In this document: positions 1 through 7,276 of the stretch, piece after piece | Position numbering within the stretch: position 1 is the first letter of the stretch | Layout of the letters: every line of letters starts with the position of its first letter | Origin: Nitrospira sp. | GTDB lineage: Bacteria > Nitrospirota > Nitrospiria > Nitrospirales > UBA8639 | Direction: 5' to 3' | DNA length: 32,404 bases | Assembly (NCBI GenBank): GCA_020430245.1 | Contig: JAGQKG010000017.1 | Location: 1 to 32,404 of the forward strand | Program-made: the position numbers and the translations under genes | The notes under the pieces: generated by a model | What the model saw: only the letters and a program-made list of their open reading frames with translations | What the model was told of the DNA's origin: nothing | Database searches by the model: none

Positions 1-327
1 AAGCCAACCGCTTCGTGTAAAACGGGTTGTCGGCCAGCCACGGCACCTTCTCCGGCTTCACCTTGCCACACTGCCGACACAGGACCCGCCGGACCTCCAC
101 CGCCAGGTAAATGCGCAGCTCCCCACAGGACAGATCCCGAATGTGCCGGACCTTGCGCTCGTAGAAACTCCGATGGGGGATCCCACAACATCCGCACCCC
201 GTTTTTTTTGACGCCGCACCAGCCGAATAATCCGGGCCGGCGGATCGCCGAATATTCCCTTGATCGTGGCCCTCGGACAAAACCCAGGGAATCGGTATGG
301 GTCCAGCAGGCTCTTGCTCGTTGCCAT
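1..327 (-). CDS. ISL3-family transposase, N-terminal part, probable -1 frameshift
   Basis: The gene starts at the ATG ending at 327 and runs off the left edge. Frame 0 encodes a basic N-terminal segment (LLDPYRFPGF, then GIFGDPPARIIRLVRRQKK) up to a run of eight A on the coding strand (T202-T209). Frame 0 then meets a stop near 58. The -1 frame after the A run encodes a zinc-binding segment typical of IS204/IS1001/IS1096/IS1165 (ISL3) transposases: CGCCG, then VRHIRDLSCGELRIYL, then CRQCGKVK and FYTKRLA at the edge. The A_AAA_AAA slippery site is in the correct phase for -1 slippage, so programmed frameshifting is plausible. A simple indel pseudogene is the alternative. The catalytic DDE region is not in view. 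Confidence 0.6.
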
Positions 328-439
328 CCGGCAATCATGACAGAATTTCCCCTCGCTTCAAACACCGGATCTCCTTGTCCTGACTGCCGTTCTTGGCATC
401 TATGCTCTGACTTCTCCCCACTCGTTTGGGAGAAGACCC
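1..439 (-). mobile_element. ISL3-family insertion sequence, one end only
   Basis: The left edge holds the 5' part of an ISL3-type transposase reading off the window. The probable outer end of the element lies near 439. Read on the minus strand the sequence there begins GGGTCTTCTCCCAAACG, and an 8-bp inverted pair (CTTCTCCC 411-418, GGGAGAAG 428-435) sits just inside it, as is common at IS ends. The other terminus and any 8-bp target duplication lie outside the window, so the boundary is an inference from the transposase position and the hairpin. Confidence 0.55.
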
Positions 440-488
440 TAAAAACATTTCGGATCCTCAACAATTTCAACCTTGAGGCATCAGAATG

Positions 489-593
489 GTAGGGCACGTT
501 GGGCTATCTGTGGCCGTAAACCGACAGGCATAAGGTGGAAAGGCGGCAGGCAGGAACCGCATTGTCGAATTACGCTGCGCTAACCCGACCTAC
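489..593. repeat. Imperfect palindromic interspersed repeat, about 105 bp
   Basis: The ends are imperfect inverted copies. One end reads GTAGGGCACGTTGGGCT on the plus strand, and the other reads GTAGGTCGGGTTAGCGCAG on the minus strand. The termini and the inner TAACCCGACCTAC motif resemble small non-coding palindromic repeats scattered through many bacterial genomes. No ORF is present. It lies between the insertion sequence end and the squalene-cyclase-like gene. Copy number cannot be judged from this window. Confidence 0.45.
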
Positions 594-707
594 TCCTCTA
601 CTCAGCAAATTCATGAGGCGGGTCTTTTTAAGGTTCTTCCTGTTTAAACCGAAAACCATGAGAGACTGGTTTTTGTTGAAATGCTCTATAGCATCTAATT
701 TCCTTCA

Positions 708-1625
708 ATGATTCAAGAACCATATCTTTATTTTCTGGAATTTTTGCAATCTGTTCAACTCCCCAATGGGGGGTTTCCCTATCATTCCGGGGAGGAAGCA
801 CGGCCGGACGCAACCGCCTGGGCCATTATCTCGATGTCCGCCTGGGAATTCGCTAGGGAAAACTGTGATCGAGGAAGAGCATATTTAGTTTCACAACAAA
901 CCAATGATGGACGCATCAGCATCTCTCCCACACATATTGAGGCTTCTTGGCCAACACCTCTCGCCATCTTTGCCTGGGAAAGCGTTCCCCAGTATCAAGA
1001 AGCGCAATCACGCGCTATCGACTATCTGATTGGGTTTACAGGACAACATTTCTCAAACCCAGATCCTTCAATTATTGGCCACGACACTTCCATCCCGGGC
1101 TGGCCATGGATTGCTGAGACCCATAGCTGGGTCGTGCCCACTGCTCTCGCCCTCATGGCGTTACACAAGGTGGGATTGGGCACTCACCCTCGTGCCATAG
1201 CCGGACAACAGATGCTTCTCAATCGTCAATTGCCCGGCGGTGGATGGAATTATGGAAGTACCACCGTCTTCAACAGGGAACTGCGTCCCCTCCCAGAGTG
1301 CACGGCCATTGCCTTGCAGTCGTTGGCTGGGAACACCGCTTTTCACAAAATTGAACGAAGCCTCCAGTATGTCTCACACGAGCTTCCTCGCCTCCGGACT
1401 CCCATTTCACTTGGTTGGGCCCTCCTGGGTTTAGGAGCCTGGGGGTTGAAACCCGCAAACACGGAGGAGCTGGCCAGGGTGAGCTTGCAAATGCAAGAAC
1501 GGTATGGGCCCTATCCTCTTCCCTCTCTAGCCTTGCTCCTGTGCGCTGTGAAAGCCTCTCATGGTCTGCACTCGTTATTCAGATCTTTGCCCCAAGAAAC
1601 GCCCGTTTCTTCTACTCGCAACTGA
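708..1625 (+). CDS. Prenyltransferase/squalene oxidase repeat protein
   Basis: This 305-residue protein is built from alpha-toroid repeats of the squalene-hopene cyclase / prenyltransferase type. QW-like motifs are visible at the N-terminus (QLPNGGFPYHSG) and in the middle (QLPGGGWNYGS), with further repeat helices between and after. It is about half the length of a true squalene-hopene cyclase (around 630 residues). No DxDD protonation motif is evident, so cyclase activity should not be assumed. No signal peptide is visible. No strong ribosome-binding site precedes the ATG. The Tat-exported DUF362 gene follows after 25 bases, suggesting co-transcription. The substrate is unknown. Confidence 0.75.
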   Translation: MIQEPYLYFLEFLQSVQLPNGGFPYHSGEEARPDATAWAIISMSAWEFARENCDRGRAYLVSQQTNDGRISISPTHIEASWPTPLAIFAWESVPQYQEAQSRAIDYLIGFTGQHFSNPDPSIIGHDTSIPGWPWIAETHSWVVPTALALMALHKVGLGTHPRAIAGQQMLLNRQLPGGGWNYGSTTVFNRELRPLPECTAIALQSLAGNTAFHKIERSLQYVSHELPRLRTPISLGWALLGLGAWGLKPANTEELARVSLQMQERYGPYPLPSLALLLCAVKASHGLHSLFRSLPQETPVSSTRN

Positions 1626-1650
1626 CACTGAATAGGCAAAAAAGATTTCG

Positions 1651-2676
1651 ATGACCACCCCCCCCACACACACAGAACAGCCCACGCTTTCCAGGAGGCA
1701 ATTGCTGCAGGCCTGTTTGGTTGGCGGTGGCATAGCTCTTTCAGGGTTCTCCCTGCTTCATTGGTGGACAGGCTCTCGGCTAACGGCTCAAACGTTCATC
1801 GGTCAAGCGGAGACATATAATACAGACTTGGCGAAACTCATTCGCCAAGGGTTCCAAGAATTGGGGATCACTCCATCAGAGATCAAAGGAAAGCGCATTC
1901 TGTTAAAGCCTAATTTGGTTGAGCCGCACCAATCGTTGTCTCATATCAATACCCACCCCCTGGTCGTTCGAGGAGCCGTCGAAGCGTTCCTTTCCCTGGG
2001 GGCGGCTTCTGTGGTGGTGGCCGAGGGGCCAGGGCATCGCCACGATACCCTCTTAGTTTTGGAAGAATCCGGCTTGGCAGACGTGCTGTACGAAGACCAT
2101 ATCCCCTTTCAAGACCTGAATACGATGGGAGGAATAGTCATGCCTAACCTGGGAGGTCAGACAACGCTGGCCACATTGACCTTTCCTCGAATAGTCAAAG
2201 AAGTCGACTGGGTGGTCTCTCTGGCCAAGATGAAAACCCATCATTGGGCCGGCGCCACCTTATCCATGAAAAATTTTTTTGGCGTGATGCCTGGAAATTA
2301 TTACGGATGGCCGAAGAATGTGTTACACCAGGCTGGAATCCCGCAGTCCATTTTGGATATCAATGCCACGCTCAAGCCTCATTTCGCCATTGTCGACGGC
2401 ATAATCGGAATGGAAGGGGATGGTCCGATAATGGGGACACCTGTCCAATCCGGAGTCCTGGTCATGGGAAGAAATCTTCCGGCCGTCGATGCCACCTGCT
2501 GCCGGATTATGGGAATTAATCCAGATAAAATCGAATACCTTCAAAAAGCCGACCAGTGGCTAGGTCCTATTCACGAATCGCTGATTGAACAACGCGGAGA
2601 ATCTTGGCGAACAGTACACCGCCCTTTCGCACTGATCCCGGAAATTCCCGCTCATCGGGGCATCCGTCTCACCTAG
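1651..2676 (+). CDS. Tat-exported DUF362 domain protein
   Basis: This 341-residue protein starts with a twin-arginine signal: S14-R15-R16-Q-L-L followed by a hydrophobic stretch at about 22-39. Folded, cofactor-bearing proteins are the usual Tat cargo. The rest matches DUF362 proteins: ILLKPNLVEPH near the start, VVVAEGPGHRHDT, VSLAKMKTHHWAGATLSMKN in the centre and VDGIIGMEGDGP near the end. The family is often found with ferredoxin-type domains, but no Cys-rich iron-sulfur motif is visible here. It lies directly behind the squalene-cyclase-like gene, and both are probably one transcription unit. The biochemical role of stand-alone DUF362 proteins is not established. Confidence 0.8.
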   Translation: MTTPPTHTEQPTLSRRQLLQACLVGGGIALSGFSLLHWWTGSRLTAQTFIGQAETYNTDLAKLIRQGFQELGITPSEIKGKRILLKPNLVEPHQSLSHINTHPLVVRGAVEAFLSLGAASVVVAEGPGHRHDTLLVLEESGLADVLYEDHIPFQDLNTMGGIVMPNLGGQTTLATLTFPRIVKEVDWVVSLAKMKTHHWAGATLSMKNFFGVMPGNYYGWPKNVLHQAGIPQSILDINATLKPHFAIVDGIIGMEGDGPIMGTPVQSGVLVMGRNLPAVDATCCRIMGINPDKIEYLQKADQWLGPIHESLIEQRGESWRTVHRPFALIPEIPAHRGIRLT

Positions 2677-2968
2677 CGAACATACCAACAGGTTTTTGGA
2701 GATCATCAAGACCTCCCCGCCCTGACTCCGGGTTCCTCATTAGGGCAAATGTCAGATATACCCTCACATCGTATTGACGAATGGTCACATCAAGGAGAGT
2801 AAACATCGCAGCATGTCAAGACGACAACGATGACTCAATCACAAGGCTGACCCTCAACATTGTCACCAATGCTGCACAACCGGCTCTAGTCCGTTCAAGG
2901 AAAGATCGCGAAACATCTTTTGGAAAAACTAAAAAATGATATTCTGCTGCTCCACACACAGAGGCAGA

Positions 2969-4111
2969 TTATCCATTGACACTCTGTGTCAGGAATTGGT
3001 GGGACTGTGTTTTTCGGATATCTATTTTCCGTTTAAGATATTCCCTGCTGGGTTTTTCAATCCAGAAATAGCACAAGGAGGCAACCGCAATCACCAAACC
3101 GAGAATTCCGCATAAATGAATCCACAACAGAGGTTGGTTGAGCTCAGAATTCACTCCCGAATAATAATCATTAAATGCATATCGAACAATTTCTAATGCC
3201 GGGTAGTGAACCATGTAAATTCCAAAAGAGATGGTTCCTAAAAATACGACTATCTTATTACCAAATACTTGAGCAATTCCCGTTTGTGCATTTGCCAAGG
3301 TCACGATAAAAAACGGAATAAGGGGATACAGAAACACAATCGGAAGCCCCATTAGCAGAAAAACTATAAACACAATCAGAAAGGCTAGGCACCAACGAGA
3401 TGCCCGCAAGGAATCATTGAACATGGCACAATGGTTCTGAACACAAAACATCATGCACCCTAATATAAAGCCATTCAACACCCGAGCCACAGCAACCCAG
3501 CCATAATGCCATTCCCATTGCCATTGGAAGTACATGAGGCTCATCGGATACACCGTGACCAAGAAAAAAATGATCAGGAATTGACAATCTCTCCTTCGAA
3601 TCGGAATCAAGAGTTTCATGATAATCGGAAAACAGAGATAGGCCACCCATTCTGCACTCACAGACCAGGCAGGAGTATTCAATGAAGGATCAACCCACAT
3701 ATTTGTGAGTGTGATATTGCGAACGACCTCCCCATAGGAAATCACCTTCTGATCCCAAACCCCAACAGCGGCGGCTCCGATAAGTATGCCGATAATGAAC
3801 AGATGCATAGGATAAATTCTGGCTAATCGAAGCGAAAGAAAGTTCCGGACCCCATGCAACGTCAATGGCCTTTCAAATTCGTGTCGATGCACATACGTCA
3901 AAACAAATCCGCTTAGGACAAAAAATATATCAACGGCATAGACTCCTTGAATAATAATATTGTTTCCTAACCCCCAATCAATTTTTTGGTAAAATCCCGG
4001 CAAGTATCCATCCGGTTTCCCAAAACACACATGAAGAAGTACAACCCATATCGCGGCAAAGCCCCTAAGGCCCGTTAACGTCTGAATATTCCCTCTGCTC
4101 TGAGATAGCAT
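2969..4111 (-). CDS. Acyltransferase family 3 (OafA/YrhL-like) membrane protein
   Basis: A polytopic membrane protein of about 380 residues with roughly ten hydrophobic segments. The N-terminus carries the acyltransferase-3 signature, LTGLRGFAAIWVVLLHVCFG, with the conserved R and the H at the end of the first helix. DIFFVLSGFVLTYVH follows a little later. Such proteins transfer acetyl or other acyl groups across the membrane to surface polysaccharides, peptidoglycan or lipids. No SGNH periplasmic domain is attached. I chose the ATG at 4111 over a GTG 15 bases upstream; both lack a clear ribosome-binding site. The acceptor cannot be told from the neighbours. It stands alone, with gaps of about 300 bases on both sides. 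Confidence 0.85.
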   Translation of the reverse strand: MLSQSRGNIQTLTGLRGFAAIWVVLLHVCFGKPDGYLPGFYQKIDWGLGNNIIIQGVYAVDIFFVLSGFVLTYVHRHEFERPLTLHGVRNFLSLRLARIYPMHLFIIGILIGAAAVGVWDQKVISYGEVVRNITLTNMWVDPSLNTPAWSVSAEWVAYLCFPIIMKLLIPIRRRDCQFLIIFFLVTVYPMSLMYFQWQWEWHYGWVAVARVLNGFILGCMMFCVQNHCAMFNDSLRASRWCLAFLIVFIVFLLMGLPIVFLYPLIPFFIVTLANAQTGIAQVFGNKIVVFLGTISFGIYMVHYPALEIVRYAFNDYYSGVNSELNQPLLWIHLCGILGLVIAVASLCYFWIEKPSREYLKRKIDIRKTQSHQFLTQSVNG

Positions 4112-4428
4112 AATCTCGTCAATCACAGTTGATATATCACCGTAAGCGAAGCTTCGGTTTCTGAAGGGAATTTCTTGAATAGGGTGGCCGGGAACCTGGC
4201 GTGAAGCAGACTTCAGAGCTGCTATCTGTTAACCACAAATTTGGAGGGGAGAGGATTCATTGAAAATTGCCAGAATACCAGGCAATTCTCACTGGAATCA
4301 TAACAGGGACGAGCTAGCGAGATTCGTTTTCCCCTGAACAAATAAAGACATGCACCCAAAGAGAAAAAATTCAGGTATAGGCTATGTGAGACAGGATGAG
4401 ATAAAACGACACATGGGAGATTGGAAGT

Positions 4429-5859
4429 TTAGGAAGGATTGTCGAGGAAGGCATTTACTTCTTGAAGACGACCATACGCTTTCCCGGCTTCCGGGCTCTG
4501 GGGGTGGGTCCGTACAAGTTGTTGAAAGACTGACCGAGCCATGGGTAATTCGCGTAATTCCATATGAGAATAGGCGATCTTCAGCAGAGATGCCGGCACT
4601 TTATTGCTGGAAGGGTAAAAGGCAAATACTCGTTCAAATTCATCAATGGCTTCTTGAAACCGTCTTTCGCCATAATAACATTCACCCAACCAATATTGTG
4701 CATTGGAGGCTAAGGGAGAGTCAGCAAATGTCCGCAAAAATGTCGAAAACCCGGTGGAAGCTTCGGCAAAGTTCCCCTGACGAAGAAGCGACATCGCCCG
4801 ATCGTATAGCACCTGAGCGTTTCGTGTATCGACAGGACCGGAAGAATCCGTTTCTGAAGTCCCTCCCGGAGCCGGCAACGTTCTCGATAGTTGGGCTGAG
4901 GGAGCATACGTGGCAACCGACCCAGTCACAACCGAACGGGAGCTTTCCTTTGAGGCTTGTGAGCCAGCCATCGCATCCGACTGAGACGATAGCGGAGCGC
5001 GTTGAGAAAGGAGATCTCGGGATATAGTTGACCGCGCCGACAAATCGCGGTTTTCAGGCATATGAGCATTAGAGTAAAGGGAACTACCCTGTTGCCCGGA
5101 CACACGAGAGAGTTTTTGCTCATGCTCATCCAATCGTCCCCCGAAAGTCACACTGACTTTTTCTAACGTCCCTACCACCGACTGTATACTTCGCCGAACC
5201 TCTTCAAAATTCGCCTGGACTTGTTCGGTCTGAGCATCATGTTGTTTCGCCTTAAAATCTATTTGTTTGTGTAACTCCGCGATGTGCTGTTCTTGTTGGG
5301 TAACCTGTTGTCGAAGAGAGGCTAGCACCTGTTGGTAATCCACCAAAGAAGTCCTAAATTCGCCTAACTTACCTCCTTGCTCTGTCAGGAGTTGCTCTTC
5401 CCCTGCTAAACGATCTCGAAGTTGATGCACCAGAGGCTCGGATTGTTGAAGCTGGGTTCGGACTTCCTTCATATCCGCGTCATACCGCGCCATTTTCCTT
5501 GTTAATTCGCTGACCTGGTTCTGATTGCTTTCAAGCCCCCCACGTACCTGAGAGAGGTCAGTCTCCTTTAAGGTCGCAACTTGGTCCATCACTTCGGCAC
5601 GAGCATGCAGCAACTCCTGAATCTCAACCCGCTGTTTGGCAATAAGGGAATTCGCTTTCTCCAAGGCCGTATTGGCTTCACTCACCGCTTGCTGAAGTGA
5701 TGTTTTGCTCTTATCCAACTGGCCGATCTTGGCGTCCAATTCCCGCTTGATTCGTACCACATCCGCCTGCTGAGCCACACACCCTGCCAAGATCACACTC
5801 AACCCCACAATGACAAATCGAACACTCAAACGATACGAAAATGAATGAGGGCTTAGCAT
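4429..5859 (-). CDS. cpoB: Cell division coordinator CpoB / YbgF-like lipoprotein, long form
   Basis: A lipoprotein (lipobox LAGC, Cys27) of about 476 residues. The start at 5859 is preferred because AAGGAAG precedes it; the open frame extends upstream without a ribosome-binding site. After the lipid anchor comes a long Gln/Glu-rich coiled coil with heptad-like repeats (about residues 35-250), then a Ser/Pro-rich linker. The last 125 residues hold TPR repeats typical of YbgF/CpoB (for example NAQYWLGECYYGERRFQEAI). Known CpoB couples Tol-Pal constriction with peptidoglycan synthesis. It follows pal by 55 bases on the same strand, supporting the call. At about 476 residues it is clearly longer than the roughly 260-residue E. 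coli protein, mostly through the coiled coil. Confidence 0.8.
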   Translation of the reverse strand: MLSPHSFSYRLSVRFVIVGLSVILAGCVAQQADVVRIKRELDAKIGQLDKSKTSLQQAVSEANTALEKANSLIAKQRVEIQELLHARAEVMDQVATLKETDLSQVRGGLESNQNQVSELTRKMARYDADMKEVRTQLQQSEPLVHQLRDRLAGEEQLLTEQGGKLGEFRTSLVDYQQVLASLRQQVTQQEQHIAELHKQIDFKAKQHDAQTEQVQANFEEVRRSIQSVVGTLEKVSVTFGGRLDEHEQKLSRVSGQQGSSLYSNAHMPENRDLSARSTISRDLLSQRAPLSSQSDAMAGSQASKESSRSVVTGSVATYAPSAQLSRTLPAPGGTSETDSSGPVDTRNAQVLYDRAMSLLRQGNFAEASTGFSTFLRTFADSPLASNAQYWLGECYYGERRFQEAIDEFERVFAFYPSSNKVPASLLKIAYSHMELRELPMARSVFQQLVRTHPQSPEAGKAYGRLQEVNAFLDNPS

Positions 5860-5914
5860 AGTCTTCCTTAATCCTCTCAGAAACCAAAAACGGTTCATAG
5901 TGAGCAAGGGAACT

Positions 5915-6661
5915 CTACCAATCCCGGCGGTCGGCGACATAGGGCATTGGGGTCGAGGCCACACTGATATCCAGGACGAGATGAGCGCGCCGATTCTTTT
6001 GAAAACACGGTTCAGTTGAATCCCAACAGGCCGGATTCTCCTTGCCGAACGACATCACATGAAGTCGCTCTGCGGGGATTCCCAAACTGGTGAGGTAAGT
6101 TTTGGTGCGAATGGCACGCTTCTCACCTAAAACATGATTATAGGAAGCCGTTCCGCGATCATCGCAATGTCCTTCAATGGTAATCTCCGCATGCGGATGA
6201 GCTTTTAGCCACTCCGCGTTGGCTACTAACGTCGCCTTAGCTTGTTCATTGAGTTGAAAGCTATCAAATTCAAAATGCACGTCTTGCAAGCCGCTTTGTG
6301 CGGTCAATTGTTCGGCACGGGTTCGATTACCCCAATAATCATTGGAAGAGTCAGAAGGCGTGAGACCTGACTGGAATGTGTGGTCCTCCCGAATCAAAGA
6401 ATCTTCCGCTGGCAAATCGGACAAAGCTCCTTCCCCTTCAGGAAAATACCCTTCCCCAGTGGATGTCTCTTTGTTTAATGCTTGTTCGGAAGTCCTTGTT
6501 GAAAAATCTCCCTGTGAGGCCACCACGGTTGGCGCACCAGATTTTGTGCCATATTTATGGACTCCATGTGTAGACCGATGTGCACATCCGATGGCCAGCA
6601 ACATCAGCAGGATCACTATCCCCCAAACATAGATTCTGCGGGTCAATGAATGAACAGTCAT
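5915..6661 (-). CDS. pal: Peptidoglycan-associated lipoprotein Pal
   Basis: This 248-residue outer-membrane lipoprotein has a lipobox (LAIGC, Cys26) after a hydrophobic signal. A low-complexity linker of about 90 residues follows, then a C-terminal OmpA-type peptidoglycan-binding domain. That domain is recognisable from VHFEFDSFQLNEQAKATL, ITIEGHCDDRGTASYN, LGEKRA and the ending FGKENPACWD...NRRAHLVL. The ATG at 6661 has a good AAGGAG site. Pal tethers the outer membrane to peptidoglycan as part of Tol-Pal. The downstream cpoB fits a tol-pal operon end, but tolQ, tolR, tolA and tolB are not in this window, so the system is split or lies elsewhere. Confidence 0.9.
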   Translation of the reverse strand: MTVHSLTRRIYVWGIVILLMLLAIGCAHRSTHGVHKYGTKSGAPTVVASQGDFSTRTSEQALNKETSTGEGYFPEGEGALSDLPAEDSLIREDHTFQSGLTPSDSSNDYWGNRTRAEQLTAQSGLQDVHFEFDSFQLNEQAKATLVANAEWLKAHPHAEITIEGHCDDRGTASYNHVLGEKRAIRTKTYLTSLGIPAERLHVMSFGKENPACWDSTEPCFQKNRRAHLVLDISVASTPMPYVADRRDW

Positions 6662-7276
6662 ATTTTAAACTCCTTGTTCAACAACTACAGCGAACAGACC
6701 AACGGAATACTTCAATATGCAAGATTTGCAAAAACAAGGCCAAGGGATCAGAACGACTACAATAGAAACTCCTCGTCGATACGTCTTGAAAATGGAAACC
6801 CATTATTTTTGAACATCCGAAAGAACCTTGGCCAGACCAATACCTTAAAATTCAATTGATTTACTGCAGAGTTAGAAATGTCACCCTCATGAACAGGCTA
6901 ACAACTATCTCTAAATTCCATCTGATCAAAATTGCACGGAATTCAGCGGAGAATTATAAGGAGGATTAAAAAATCAACACATCAAAAAATAGGTGGGTGC
7001 CATAACTGAAGCAGCATTTACTCAACAATCGTGGCTTTTCCTCAACGATTTTGGAAACCACCCAGACTTGGGAGAGGCCTAGGCGACATAAACCCCAATA
7101 AGATCAAAGAACTTTTGGAGGAACCGTGACAGGCACTGTAGGAGGGAAGATGGTGTGAACGAAATCCATTTGGGGGGAGGCGGCTTTAGTGAAAGACAAG
7201 AAAAATACTTTCTGGAATATCGCTTGATTATTGCTTTCGGAATGGATGCAGGAAGAGTAAATGAGTAAAACAAAGG
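6662..7276. other. 615-bp intergenic region, no gene found
   Basis: AT-rich sequence between pal (reading away on minus) and the end of the diguanylate cyclase gene. Short open frames are present on both strands, but none has a recognisable protein motif or a convincing ribosome-binding site. It should hold the pal promoter near its left end. I found no tRNA, array or strong terminator. Confidence 0.5.

Noticed and set aside
4350..5027. 225-codon open frame on the plus strand
   Set aside because: It lies almost wholly opposite the TPR and linker part of the cpoB gene, which has clear domains. Its translation shows no family features.
7079..7273. 64-codon frame just downstream of the diguanylate cyclase gene
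   Set aside because: Unusual composition, no motif and no ribosome-binding site that I can support.
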